The translations under genes were made by a program, and so were the position numbers. Below are positions 9,810 to 18,723 of a stretch of 64,000 bases of DNA, piece after piece; position 1 is the first letter of the stretch; each line of letters opens with the position of its first letter. Source of the stretch: Sphingobacteriales bacterium (GTDB lineage: Bacteria; Bacteroidota; Bacteroidia; Chitinophagales; UBA2359); contig CP064999.1 of NCBI GenBank assembly GCA_016700115.1, forward strand, positions 3,534,001-3,598,000. The letters run 5' to 3'. The notes below the pieces were generated by a model. It worked only from the letters and a program-made list of their open reading frames with translations, ran no database searches and had not been told where the DNA came from.

Positions 9810-10838
9810 CTATTTAATATCTTCACCTGCATCGTCTGTATCGTTTTGAACATTTGAATCTCCTCCCGGTTGTAAATGATGGTAGGAGTGAGAAAGCGAT
9901 TCTCTCATTTCGGTATCCGCTTTCAGGTTTCGGTACTGGTAATATTCCATGATCCCTAATTTGCCATTCCTAAAGGCTTCTGCAATGGCAAGCGGAATTT
10001 CCGATTCAGATTGTATCACATTGGCCCTTGCTTCTTCGGCTTTAGCCCGCATTTCCTGCTCTAATGCAATAGCCATAGCTCGTCTTTGTTCTGCGAGTGC
10101 CTGAGCCACCCCTTTATCTGCATTTGCCTGATCAATCATCAATTCTGCACCAATATTTTTACCAACATCAATATCAGCAATATCAATCGAAAGAATTTCA
10201 TAAGCTGTACCCGAATCAAGACCTTTGGCTAAAACTAATTTTGAAATTGAATCTGGGTTTTCAAGTACTTTTTTATGACTGTCTGACGATCCGATAGTAG
10301 AAACGATTCCTTCACCAACTCTTGCAATGATGGTTTCTTCACCGGCACCTCCGACCAGTTGCCGTATATTTGCTTTTACGGTTACCCTTGCTCTGGCAAT
10401 CAGTTGAATCCCATCTTTTGCAACTGCTGATACCGGAGGAGTATTAATAACTTTTGGGTTCACAGAAGTTTGAACTGCATCAAATACATCTCTTCCGGCC
10501 AAATCAATGGCTGTTGCTAATTTAAAATCCAAATCTATATTCGCTTTGTTTGCCGAAATAAGTGCAGAAACCACCAACGGAACATTTCCCTTAGCTAAAT
10601 AATGGGCTTCTAATTCATCCCTATGTACCTTAACTCCCGCTTTTGTAGCAGTGATTAATGCATTGACAATAACAATAGGATCTACTTTACGCAAACGCAT
10701 CAAAGCAAGTTGAATTAAAGATATTGGAACACCTGCTGCTGCTGCTGATACCCAAAGCATAAGGGGCACGTAATATAAAAAAAGTGCTAAAGCAATGATG
10801 ATTAATACCGCAATAATTAAGATATATAAAATGTCCAT
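9810..10838 (-). CDS. floA: Flotillin-like protein FloA
   Basis: 342 residues, with one N-terminal membrane segment (about 1-30), a long SPFH-like domain and an Ala/Glu-rich helix (EQRRAMAIALEQEMRAKAEEA). This is the UPF0365/FloA pattern; the conserved GVPISLIQLALMRLRKV and YEILSIDIADIDVGKNIGA stretches are visible. FloA forms scaffold-like membrane microdomains. Twelve bases separate it from the upstream nfeD-type gene, the standard NfeD-flotillin pair. An unusual polar tail rich in Asp/Asn follows the family core. Confidence 0.95.
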   Translation of the reverse strand: MDILYILIIAVLIIIALALFLYYVPLMLWVSAAAAGVPISLIQLALMRLRKVDPIVIVNALITATKAGVKVHRDELEAHYLAKGNVPLVVSALISANKANIDLDFKLATAIDLAGRDVFDAVQTSVNPKVINTPPVSAVAKDGIQLIARARVTVKANIRQLVGGAGEETIIARVGEGIVSTIGSSDSHKKVLENPDSISKLVLAKGLDSGTAYEILSIDIADIDVGKNIGAELMIDQANADKGVAQALAEQRRAMAIALEQEMRAKAEEARANVIQSESEIPLAIAEAFRNGKLGIMEYYQYRNLKADTEMRESLSHSYHHLQPGGDSNVQNDTDDAGEDIK

Positions 10839-10849
10839 AAGGGTTGTTT

Positions 10850-11332
10850 TTAATTATTTAGAACTTTGGGTTTTACAACTACATAGGTATGAGTTACTTC
10901 AATGACTTCTATTTCTGTGTTATCAGGAATAAATTCACCTTTGGATTTTACTATAATTGAACGGTTGTTTATGATAGCGTTTCCTTGTGGTTTAATGTCT
11001 CCGAAAGCTACTCCATTATCGCCAATTTTGATATTGATTTCGTTATGAGAAGGTTTTACTATGCTTTCCGAAAGTTTTTTAGTTAAAGCGATACCCTTGA
11101 AATTAAAAAATTTATATCCGATAAAAAATATTGAAAAACTGGTAATACAGCTTCCGGCTAAAACCAAATTACCAATAGTAAAACCAAAGTTGATATAGGC
11201 TAATAAAATGGTTACGATGATTAATCCGATTCCGGAAATTCCGGCAAATGTTATCCCTGGAATAACTACAATTTCGATGACGATCAACAACAAACCTAAG
11301 ATTAATATTAATATTAAAAGTCCAATAGACAT
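10850..11332 (-). CDS. NfeD-like membrane protein (FloA partner)
   Basis: 160 residues, three or four hydrophobic N-terminal segments (1-75) followed by a small soluble beta domain (about 95-155) of the OB-fold NfeD type (GDNGVAFGDIKPQGNA ... IEVIEVTHTYVVVKP). It lacks the N-terminal serine protease domain of long NfeD proteins, so it is the short NfeD1b type that travels with floA. It is first in a two-gene operon with floA. Confidence 0.88.
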   Translation of the reverse strand: MSIGLLILILILGLLLIVIEIVVIPGITFAGISGIGLIIVTILLAYINFGFTIGNLVLAGSCITSFSIFFIGYKFFNFKGIALTKKLSESIVKPSHNEINIKIGDNGVAFGDIKPQGNAIINNRSIIVKSKGEFIPDNTEIEVIEVTHTYVVVKPKVLNN

Positions 11333-11465
11333 AGTAGTTTGCCTGTTTTTAGGGCTAAATTACAATAAATTTAAACGGTTGTCTAATTTTCATTTTTTTT
11401 GCCGTAGAATTTTTCGCAATAGGTTAAGTCCTATTAATGATTAACCTTTAAATCTGTGAATTAAC

Positions 11466-11473
11466 TACCTTTG
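11466..11473 (+). promoter_or_regulatory. Candidate -7 promoter box for prfC
   Basis: TACCTTTG matches TAnnTTTG and lies 30 bases before the chosen prfC ATG (11504). It overlaps the in-frame TTG at 11471, which argues against that TTG being the start codon. Confidence 0.6.
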
Positions 11474-11503
11474 CGGTTTATATATACCTTATTTAAAAAA
11501 TTG

Positions 11504-13111
11504 ATGAAGTATCAAAGTGAAATTAACAAGCGTCGAACATTTGCGATCATTAGTCACCCAGATGCCGGAAAAACTACCCTAACCGAAAAACTATTGTTGT
11601 TTGGAGGGGCTATTCAAATTGCCGGTGCAGTTAAATCTAATAAAATCAGAAAATCAGCTACTTCTGATTTTATGGAAATAGAACGTCAAAGAGGAATTTC
11701 TGTTGCTACTTCGGTGATGTCTTTCGAATATCAAGAAAAACTTATCAATATTCTGGATACTCCGGGGCATAAAGATTTTGCAGAAGACACCTTTAGGACG
11801 TTAACGGCTGTTGATAGTGTCATTTTAGTAATTGATTGTGTAAAAGGTGTTGAAGAGCAAACTGAGCGATTGATGGAGGTTTGCCGAATGAGACATACAC
11901 CGGTGATAGTGTTTATTAATAAATTAGATCGGGACGGTCAAGACCCCTTTGATTTGCTGGATGAACTGGAAAAAAAGCTAAATATTCATACCCGCCCTTT
12001 AAGTTGGCCGATTAATATGGGAACTCATTTTAAAGGAGTTTTTAATCTTTTTAACAATACGCTTCGATTGTTTACACCGGGATTGCAAGTTGTTGAAGAT
12101 GAAACTACGGCAATTAAAGACCTTAATGATGAAAGTTTAAACCGGTTCATAAGTAAGGATGATGCCGATAAACTGCGCTCCGATGTTGAATTGATAGAAA
12201 ATATTTATGAGCCTTTTAATATAGATTTATACAGAGAAGCCTATCTCGCCCCTGTTTTTTTTGGAAGTGCCATCAATAACTTTGGTGTAAAAGAGTTATT
12301 GGATACTTTTATAAACATTGCCCCTCCTCCGCTTCCACGAGCTGCTACAACCAGAATAGTTTCCCCGGACGAAGACAAGTTTAGTGGGTTTGTTTTTAAA
12401 ATTCATGCCAATCTTGATCCTAAACATCGGGACCGTATAGCTTTTTTAAGGATATGTTCCGGTAAATTTGAAAGAAATAAATTTTATTTGCAGGTTAGAA
12501 CCAATAAAGAAATCAGATTTAGTAATCCTACAAGTTTTATGGCTCAAAAAAAGAGTGTGATTGATGATGCATTTCCGGGAGATGTTGTGGGATTATATGA
12601 TTCAGGAACATTTAAAATAGGTGATACATTGACAGAAGGTGAAATGCTTATGTTTGCGGGCATTCCGAGTTTTTCTCCGGAACTATTCAGAGAATTGATT
12701 AACGAAGACCCCATGAAAACCAAACAATTAGAAAAAGGGATTCACCAACTGACTGACGAAGGAGTAGTACAATTGTTTATACAACCTATTGGAAACAAAA
12801 AAATCATTGGAACTGTAGGGGAATTGCAGTTTGAAGTCTTACAACACAGATTACTCAATGAATACAAAGCAGCATGCAGTTTCAGACATTTAGAATTGTT
12901 TAAGGCATTATGGGTAACTGCAGAAGACTCTAAAAAAATGGAAGAGTTTTTACATAGAAAATCTAACTACATAGCTTACGACAAAGACAACAATCCCGTT
13001 TTTTTAGCTCAAACTGCCTGGATTTTAGAAAGTACTAAAAGAGATTATCCGGAAATTGAGTTTCACAACACTTCTGAATTCAAAACCAAAATGATTGCTC
13101 AAAAATACTAG
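11504..13111 (+). CDS. prfC: Peptide chain release factor 3
   Basis: A 535-residue translational GTPase that recycles RF1/RF2 from the ribosome after termination. The P-loop SHPDAGKTT, the RGISVATSVM switch I, DTPGHKDF switch II and NKLDRDG G4 motif are intact. The length and the RF3-specific C-terminal domains distinguish it from EF-G and LepA. I prefer the ATG at 11504 over the in-frame TTG at 11471, since a promoter box covers that TTG and RF3 proteins start just before the KRRTFAIISHPD motif. It is transcribed away from nfeD/floA. Confidence 0.96.
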   Translation: MKYQSEINKRRTFAIISHPDAGKTTLTEKLLLFGGAIQIAGAVKSNKIRKSATSDFMEIERQRGISVATSVMSFEYQEKLINILDTPGHKDFAEDTFRTLTAVDSVILVIDCVKGVEEQTERLMEVCRMRHTPVIVFINKLDRDGQDPFDLLDELEKKLNIHTRPLSWPINMGTHFKGVFNLFNNTLRLFTPGLQVVEDETTAIKDLNDESLNRFISKDDADKLRSDVELIENIYEPFNIDLYREAYLAPVFFGSAINNFGVKELLDTFINIAPPPLPRAATTRIVSPDEDKFSGFVFKIHANLDPKHRDRIAFLRICSGKFERNKFYLQVRTNKEIRFSNPTSFMAQKKSVIDDAFPGDVVGLYDSGTFKIGDTLTEGEMLMFAGIPSFSPELFRELINEDPMKTKQLEKGIHQLTDEGVVQLFIQPIGNKKIIGTVGELQFEVLQHRLLNEYKAACSFRHLELFKALWVTAEDSKKMEEFLHRKSNYIAYDKDNNPVFLAQTAWILESTKRDYPEIEFHNTSEFKTKMIAQKY

Positions 13112-13235
13112 TTTCATGCTTCTGTTCATCCACAAAAAATGCCTTAATTAAGTATAACCGAATAGTTGGCGATTTTTAGACAATGTCAATTCAAACTTTT
13201 TTTGGTAATCATAATCTAGCATAACATAACCAAAT

Positions 13236-14204
13236 ATGTACATTATAATGCAATCGGATTCTTTAAATGGAATAAAACAAGCCTCAAACCAACTTGTTTC
13301 CGGAACAGACAGAATAATCAATAAGCTGAATGGATGGTCGGATGGCTTGATTGATATGTTGCCAAATTTGGTTCTTTCTTGTTTGGTTTTGCTTTTGTTC
13401 ATGGTTTTAACCAAAGTGATAGCAAAATTTGCCTATCGTTTACTCAGTAAAATAACCCAAAATGCTCCACTCAGTAGAATATTGAGCGGAATATTGAGTG
13501 TCATAGTTTTTTTTATTGGGCTGTCAGTAGCACTTAATGTGCTTCAATTAGACAAAGCAGTAGCTTCATTATTAGCAGGTGCAGGTTTGGCAGGTTTAGC
13601 CATAGGTTTTGCTTTTCAAGATCTCATTATCAATTTTATTTCCGGAGTAATTATAGCGGTTAAACGTCCTTTCTCAATTGGCGATTTAGTCGAAACAAAT
13701 TCCTATACGGGAAATGTGATGAAAATGGACTTTAGGTCAACTACTATATCTGAACCCAGTGGGAAATGGATAGTCCTCCCTAACAGGACTATCGTTGAAA
13801 ATCCTGTTGTAAACTATTCTAAATCAGGAATGAGGCGGATAGAAATTGTTGTAGGTATTTCTTACGACGAAGATTTACAATCAGTTCAGGAAGCTACGGT
13901 GGAAGCTATCTCAGCGTTGCCGTTTTTGAAAGAAAACTCAAATGTAGAATTTTTTTTCAGCGAATTTGCTCAGAGTTCGGTTGATTATATTGTTCGGTTT
14001 TGGATAGATTTCACCAACATTCAATCTGAATATCTGAACGCCAGACATGAAGCAATCAAAGCAATCTTTAACATGTACAGGAAAAAAGGAATTATCATCC
14101 CATTCCCAATCCGTACCATTTATTTGAATGTAAATGTTCAGGGAGAAGGTAAACAAGTAACTTTTAATCTTACGGGCGAAGCCGTTCAACAATTGATAGA
14201 TTGA
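13236..14204 (+). CDS. Small-conductance mechanosensitive channel (MscS family)
   Basis: 322 residues. An amphipathic N-terminus is followed by three membrane segments (about 45-155), including the pore-lining Ala/Gly-rich TM3 (LLAGAGLAGLAIGFAFQD) and the FSIGD loop into the beta domain, then the cytoplasmic alpha/beta vestibule. This is the core MscS architecture without added domains. It would open under membrane tension to release solutes. An alternative ATG at 13248 removes four residues. It ends at a strong hairpin shared with the convergent ZIP gene. Confidence 0.92.
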   Translation: MYIIMQSDSLNGIKQASNQLVSGTDRIINKLNGWSDGLIDMLPNLVLSCLVLLLFMVLTKVIAKFAYRLLSKITQNAPLSRILSGILSVIVFFIGLSVALNVLQLDKAVASLLAGAGLAGLAIGFAFQDLIINFISGVIIAVKRPFSIGDLVETNSYTGNVMKMDFRSTTISEPSGKWIVLPNRTIVENPVVNYSKSGMRRIEIVVGISYDEDLQSVQEATVEAISALPFLKENSNVEFFFSEFAQSSVDYIVRFWIDFTNIQSEYLNARHEAIKAIFNMYRKKGIIIPFPIRTIYLNVNVQGEGKQVTFNLTGEAVQQLID

Positions 14205-14228
14205 AATATTTAAAACACCAATAATAAT

Positions 14229-14260
14229 GGGGCATATAAAAAAAGGAATATGCCCCGTTT
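14229..14260. terminator. Bidirectional terminator between mscS and ZIP genes
   Basis: A 9-bp GC-containing stem (GGGGCATAT/ATATGCCCC) with a 10-base A-rich loop and a downstream T-rich stretch. It lies between two convergent genes and can serve both. Confidence 0.75.
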
Positions 14261-14274
14261 AATTTATTTGATTT

Positions 14275-15099
14275 TTAGCCAAGCGCGACATCCAATATCA
14301 TCATAATTAAGAATCCACCTATAAACCCAAGAGCTGCAACGTCTGTATATTTATCTCGTTGGGTTTCAGGAATTACCTCTTCAATAACTACAAAAATCAT
14401 TGCACCTGCTGCGAAAGCCAAGGCAAAGGGCAAAACAGGTTGAACAGTAATAACTGCAGCAGCTCCAATTACACCGGCAATAGGTTCAACTACTGCGGAC
14501 ATTTGCCCGTAGTAAAAACTTTTCAACCGGCTTATACCTTGACGACGTAACGGAACAGCAACTGCGGTTCCTTCTGGTAAATTTTGAATGCCTATACCAA
14601 TAGCAAGTGCAATTGCTCCGGCTGTTGTTGCATTATCCATTCCTAATGAAGCAGCTCCAAATAAAACACCAATTGCCAAACCTTCCGGTATATTATGCAA
14701 AGTTATGGCAAGCACTAATAGGGTAGTGCTGTACCAATTTGTTTTAACTCCTTCAGTTTCGTCTTTCTTAAAGTTGATATGCAAATGTGGTAAAAGCTTG
14801 TCTAAACCGAAAATTAACAACCCTCCTAACGAAAATCCAACTGCAGCTGGCATCCAAGGCATTGAAGGATACATTGTTTCAGACATTATAATGGCAGGAT
14901 TGAGAAGCGACCAAAAACTTGCTGCTAACATTACTCCTCCGGTAAAACCTAACATTGTATCTAATACCCCTCTGTGTAAATCTTTAAAGAAAAAAACCAG
15001 TGAGGCCCCAACAGCAGTTAAAAACCAAGTAAAAAGAGTGGCTAAAAGAGCAGCATAAACCGGATTTAAATGTTCAAAATAAGTAATGATTGTTTGCAT
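14275..15099 (-). CDS. ZIP family divalent metal transporter
   Basis: 274 residues with eight predicted membrane helices. The two metal-site motifs HNIPEG (TM4) and QNLPEG (TM5) are both present, with a His-bearing loop (LLPHLHINF) before TM4. This places it in the GufA/ZupT-like branch of ZIP transporters, importing zinc or other divalent metals across the inner membrane. In QNLPEG the usual His is replaced by Gln, as in several GufA-type proteins; the metal is not predictable. It is monocistronic. Confidence 0.93.
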   Translation of the reverse strand: MQTIITYFEHLNPVYAALLATLFTWFLTAVGASLVFFFKDLHRGVLDTMLGFTGGVMLAASFWSLLNPAIIMSETMYPSMPWMPAAVGFSLGGLLIFGLDKLLPHLHINFKKDETEGVKTNWYSTTLLVLAITLHNIPEGLAIGVLFGAASLGMDNATTAGAIALAIGIGIQNLPEGTAVAVPLRRQGISRLKSFYYGQMSAVVEPIAGVIGAAAVITVQPVLPFALAFAAGAMIFVVIEEVIPETQRDKYTDVAALGFIGGFLIMMILDVALG

Positions 15100-15160
15100 A
15101 AATATTGTATTATTTTAGGTTGAAAATTTTTTTGCACTGAAAAGAATAGGGTTAAACAAC

Positions 15161-15195
15161 AAAAGCCGCTATTGCGTTGAAACAAAGCGGCTTTT
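15161..15195 (-). terminator. Terminator downstream of tRNA-Leu
   Basis: A 10-bp perfect stem, AAAAGCCGCT/AGCGGCTTTT, with a 15-base loop. Read on the minus strand it ends in a T run 14 bases after the tRNA. It also lies beyond the start of the leftward ZIP gene. Confidence 0.75.
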
Positions 15196-15208
15196 AACCA
15201 AATTTATG

Positions 15209-15292
15209 TGCCCAAGACTGGATTCGAACCAGCACACCCTTTCGAGTACCACCCCCTCAAGATGGCGTGTCTACCAATTTCACCACTTGGGC
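15209..15292 (-). tRNA. tRNA-Leu (anticodon GAG)
   Basis: 84 bases on the minus strand form a full class II cloverleaf: acceptor GCCCAAG/CTTGGGC plus discriminator A, D-loop with TGGTAGACA, anticodon stem CCATC/GGTGG with loop TTGAGGG (anticodon GAG, complement of 15256-15258), a long variable arm, and GGTTCGAATCC in the T arm. CCA is not encoded. It reads CUC/CUU leucine codons. Confidence 0.96.
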
Positions 15293-15311
15293 ATTTTAAT
15301 TTTAGAGTGCG

Positions 15312-15319
15312 CAAAGGTA
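15312..15319 (-). promoter_or_regulatory. Candidate -7 promoter box for tRNA-Leu
   Basis: The minus strand reads TACCTTTG, a match to TAnnTTTG, 20 bases upstream of the tRNA 5' end. Confidence 0.55.
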
Positions 15320-15542
15320 ACTTAATATCTGTGTTTTTTGCTCCATCAAGTTTGATTTTTTATATCAATTAGAAAAATGAAACAGATTTTGATGAACAAA
15401 AATTTAGTAAGAGTTTCAGTTAAGCAAACTTTTATTTCCCAGAAATCCCCCAAGGCGCATTATTTCTTTTAAAGAAGTGATTTTTTAACTTGAAAATCCA
15501 TATTTTTTTGGATATACAAACAATAGTTTGAACCCCCAAATA

Positions 15543-16469
15543 TTAAAAACGGAACAAACGGTTTAGTACAAAAGCCAAAGAAAAACTACGTGCAAGTTGA
15601 GTTCCAATATAATAATGATAGACTGGAACTTCTGCAAGAATTGAAAAATTCCATTTTTGAGTTACCGAGAAATTTATCTGGGGTATTAGTAAAACCACAT
15701 CAGAGCCTGTTGCTTCTTTGAAATATCCATTTTTACTGTCTTTTTGCCTCCATTCATTTCTTATTTGACTAATAAAAGCAATGCGATGGTTCAGGTTATG
15801 AGAAACAAACAAAGCACTGTTCCAAGTTACGCCAAATTGATATTTATCAAAATTAGGAAAGGAATAAGTAATCCGGTTATTCAAAAATAAATGGGTTTTT
15901 TTGTTAGCTAAACCTTTGTAAACAAACAGCCCGCCTAACAACCCAAAAGATTGCGTGCTTGTCTGAAGATCTATTGGAAGAATTTCTCCTTCAAATGTTT
16001 TTGGGTGTAAATGGGTTGGTATTCTTAACCCAATCATTGGCGTGAACTCCCAATGATTTAGGTGGTTTTTGTAAAGTGTATATTTATTTAAAAATGAAAA
16101 ATCGCCCCATCCTTTTGAATGATTGACAGAGTTGTCTTTTAAGCCTTGCTTGCTATAACGGATAGTTCGGTTGTTAAAATAACCGGTTTCGAGTTCAATT
16201 GTATATTTAGGATTAATTCCATAAGCTACCGATAAGCCGGTAAAATGATAATGAGCACCTTCAATATAATTATAGTTTTGTTTTTGTGAACCGGTAAAAA
16301 AGTGACTTCCGTTTGAAAACTGGTAAAAGGCAACTACTCTTAAATCTTTAGGAAGTAAACTTCCCTGATTTGTAGTTCCACCTGAAGGGTTTCCGGGCAT
16401 ACAGCATTGAGCGTTTATGCTATAGGTCAATAAAAATAAGACCATCACTGTTATTAATCTCCTAAGCAT
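15543..16469 (-). CDS. Putative outer-membrane beta-barrel protein
   Basis: 308 residues with a signal peptide (MLRRLITVMVLFLLTYSINAQ) and a mature part made of alternating polar/hydrophobic strands ending in a C-terminal aromatic (NRLFRF), the usual outer-membrane insertion signal. CCMPG immediately after the cleavage site is unusual. No specific family is recognised; the overall look is like transporter-type barrels of Bacteroidota. It lies 54 bases upstream... on the genome, just left of hemH's far end, and hemH is transcribed the same way toward it, so the two may share a transcript. Confidence 0.6.
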   Translation of the reverse strand: MLRRLITVMVLFLLTYSINAQCCMPGNPSGGTTNQGSLLPKDLRVVAFYQFSNGSHFFTGSQKQNYNYIEGAHYHFTGLSVAYGINPKYTIELETGYFNNRTIRYSKQGLKDNSVNHSKGWGDFSFLNKYTLYKNHLNHWEFTPMIGLRIPTHLHPKTFEGEILPIDLQTSTQSFGLLGGLFVYKGLANKKTHLFLNNRITYSFPNFDKYQFGVTWNSALFVSHNLNHRIAFISQIRNEWRQKDSKNGYFKEATGSDVVLLIPQINFSVTQKWNFSILAEVPVYHYYIGTQLARSFSLAFVLNRLFRF

Positions 16470-16523
16470 GATAGCTTTTTGTTCAAAATTAAGGCATATA
16501 CGCTATAAAAAAAATGACTGAAA

Positions 16524-17579
16524 TCATAAACCTGACCTATAAGGAACATATTCCAAAATTATTGACTGAAGGGCATTAACCCAAACAGGATGAATGTTCA
16601 GGCTTTCGACCAATTGGACTTTTTCCCCGCCCCATTTTTTAAACTCTTTCTGATATTCAACTCCAATTTCAAAAATTGTCTCTAAACAATCAGCTACAAA
16701 GGCTGGACAAAACACAAGAATCTTTTTTTTACCTTCTTTAGCTAAATTTTCAAGAGTTTGAATAGTGTAAGGTTGAATCCAAGGGTCATTTCCTAATCTG
16801 GATTGAAAGCAAACTGTATATTTGTAACGAGGTATCTGAAGTTTTGCTGCAATTAAACGTGCTGTTTCCCAACATTGTGCACTATAACAAAACCTGTTGT
16901 TCAAATGAAAAGATTCACAGCAATCGGTTTTTGAGGTACAAAAATGATTGATATCAGCCTTTTGCAGTTGTCGAATTGGTAAACCGTGAAAACTGAATAA
17001 AACATGATCAAATTGGTTGAGATCATATTCTTGTCCTCGTGCAGCAAATGCTTCTATAAATAAAGAATGGTCAAAAAAGCTTTGAACAAAAGATATAGAA
17101 GGAATAGTTTGCCAGCCAGAAACAATCTCCATTACTTTTTGATGAACAGAACCTGTTGTTGCAGAAGCATATTGGGGGAAAAGAGGAAGGATTATAAAAT
17201 GAGAAACGCCTTTTTTTCTAAGCTTTTCCAAACTTGAAGCAATATCAGGAAGTTGATAGCGCATCGTTAAAACAACTTCAAATTGTAGGGCATCAAATTC
17301 ATTGTTCTGAAGTTCTTTTTGCAAAATTTCTGCCAAATCTTCACTGATATACTTTAAGGGAGAGCCTCTTTCAGTCCAAATTTCTTTATAAGATTTCGCA
17401 GAATTGCCCGACCTGAAAGGTGTTATTATTCCCTTGACTAAAAGTTGGCGAGGTAACCATGGAATATCTATTACACGACCATCGGTTAGAAATTCATTCA
17501 GATATTTGCGTACATCAGCAGTTTTGTAGCTATTGGGTGTTCCAAGATTAACCAGAAGGACCCCAATTATTTCTTTCAT
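16524..17579 (-). CDS. hemH: Ferrochelatase
   Basis: 351 residues. Inserts Fe2+ into protoporphyrin IX (or coproporphyrin) at the end of haem synthesis. The N-terminal GVLLVNLGTP, the PLFPQYA motif and the catalytic-histidine motif FSFHGLP (H198) are intact. A cysteine cluster at C214, C220, C221, C231 and C236 lies just after the active site, resembling the internal cysteine segment of ferrochelatases that carry a [2Fe-2S] cluster. No other haem gene is nearby. The start is well supported because MKEIIGVLLVNLG aligns with the family N-terminus. Confidence 0.95.
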   Translation of the reverse strand: MKEIIGVLLVNLGTPNSYKTADVRKYLNEFLTDGRVIDIPWLPRQLLVKGIITPFRSGNSAKSYKEIWTERGSPLKYISEDLAEILQKELQNNEFDALQFEVVLTMRYQLPDIASSLEKLRKKGVSHFIILPLFPQYASATTGSVHQKVMEIVSGWQTIPSISFVQSFFDHSLFIEAFAARGQEYDLNQFDHVLFSFHGLPIRQLQKADINHFCTSKTDCCESFHLNNRFCYSAQCWETARLIAAKLQIPRYKYTVCFQSRLGNDPWIQPYTIQTLENLAKEGKKKILVFCPAFVADCLETIFEIGVEYQKEFKKWGGEKVQLVESLNIHPVWVNALQSIILEYVPYRSGL

Positions 17580-17655
17580 AAATTACAATTAGATAAAGAC
17601 ATTTGAATAATATATGGTCAATTGATAAAAGATTGCTTTAAAGGACTTACCACAG

Positions 17656-17889
17656 TCAATTTAAAAGTTTATCAATATTTGCCGCTAAATTTCGGTCTTT
17701 TTGGGTTACTATATATCCTTCGCTATGTGAGTTCAGTCGCAAAGTTACCTTGTTAAAAACATTGGTGATATGAGCATGGTGATTGTGTTTTTCACAAACT
17801 ATTGCAACTTTAGTTAAAAATGCAAAAGCCTCAATAAAATTGGCAAATTCAAAATGACGTACAAGTTCGTTGTTTTGTTCTGTCCACAT
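17656..17889 (-). CDS. phhB: Pterin-4a-carbinolamine dehydratase
   Basis: 77 residues from the ATG at 17889; the open frame extends to 17982 but that extension is Cys/Asn-rich and lacks family similarity. The pattern FxxFxEAFAFLTKVA-x3-EK-x-NHH-x-H-x-x-V-x-N-x-V (about residues 12-42) and the closing T-x-KD-x-x-LAxxID match pterin dehydratases, which regenerate dihydropterin after aromatic amino-acid hydroxylation. The canonical HHP is HHA here. No phenylalanine hydroxylase is in the window. The gene diverges from the DUF177 gene. Confidence 0.82.
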   Translation of the reverse strand: MWTEQNNELVRHFEFANFIEAFAFLTKVAIVCEKHNHHAHITNVFNKVTLRLNSHSEGYIVTQKDRNLAANIDKLLN

Positions 17890-18020
17890 AGTATTTCGAT
17901 CTATTGTTAGATAATTTGAACAACAATCGAACATCTGATATGCTGTAATGTTCAAAAGATTTCTTTGCGCTTTTTTACACAATTTATTTAAAAAAGGTTA
18001 ATTAACTATTTAAAATGACT

Positions 18021-18028
18021 TACCTTTG
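18021..18028 (+). promoter_or_regulatory. Candidate -7 promoter for the DUF177-rpmF unit
   Basis: TACCTTTG, a full match to TAnnTTTG, lies in the short gap between divergent genes. Transcription would begin near 18034, so any translation start upstream of that is excluded. Confidence 0.6.
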
Positions 18029-18064
18029 CCCGCTAAATTGGAAAATCGTAAAAGAAACATTCCA

Positions 18065-18661
18065 TTGAAACCCGAAAAATACTATAATTCCAGATTAGAA
18101 GATTTTGATATTCAGTTTATTGGTTTGCAAAACGAAAGTTATGTTTTTGAATATCAATTAAATCAATCTTTTCTGCGAAATTTTGAATATGCGCCGTTTA
18201 ATGAATGTAACGATTGCGATTTACATGTAAAACTTTTATTCACAAAAAAAAATAACCTGTTTATTCTTGATTTTTCGTTTGAAGGAACTGTCAATATTAA
18301 CTGTGACAGATGTTTAGTTGCTGCCGATTTACCGGTTTCAACCTCCTATCAAGTGTTTGTAAAAACAGTAGGAAGTATTCCTGAAAAAGCCGAACGTGAT
18401 TTAGACATTGTCTATATCTCCGGTGAAGATACCAGCTTGAACACCTCTCAACTCGTTTATGAGTTTATAGTGTTGAGTTTACCTGCAAAAAGAATACCAT
18501 GTGTCGTACTTAAAGATAAAACTCTTTGCGATCAGGTAGTTTTACAAAAATGGCAAGAATTAAATGGAACTAAAGAAGCAAAATATACAGAAAACAAACA
18601 GGACCCAAGATGGGATGTTCTGAAAGAGTTAAAAGATAGATTAGACAATGAATCTGTCTAA
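18065..18661 (+). CDS. DUF177 (YceD-like) protein
   Basis: About 198 residues from a TTG at 18065 (MKPEKYYNSRLEDF). The open frame runs back to TTGs at 18038 and 18026, but there is no ATG, and a promoter box overlaps 18026. The start is therefore uncertain. The core matches DUF177: a beta-rich first half, then NCDRCL near the middle with the conserved cysteines, followed by an acidic segment. In many bacteria this family sits directly before rpmF, as here (62-base gap). E. coli and plant homologues are linked to 23S rRNA accumulation, so a ribosome-assembly role is likely by family and position. Confidence 0.82.
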   Translation: MKPEKYYNSRLEDFDIQFIGLQNESYVFEYQLNQSFLRNFEYAPFNECNDCDLHVKLLFTKKNNLFILDFSFEGTVNINCDRCLVAADLPVSTSYQVFVKTVGSIPEKAERDLDIVYISGEDTSLNTSQLVYEFIVLSLPAKRIPCVVLKDKTLCDQVVLQKWQELNGTKEAKYTENKQDPRWDVLKELKDRLDNESV

Positions 18662-18723
18662 TTAGTCATTATAAAAAAAGTCATTAAATAAATTGTTTAT
18701 CATAAACCGAAATCATTAGAGTT

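Noticed and set aside
14588..15058. 156-codon plus-strand frame opposite the ZIP transporter gene
   Set aside because: It is antisense to a well-supported transporter with no family similarity or promoter.
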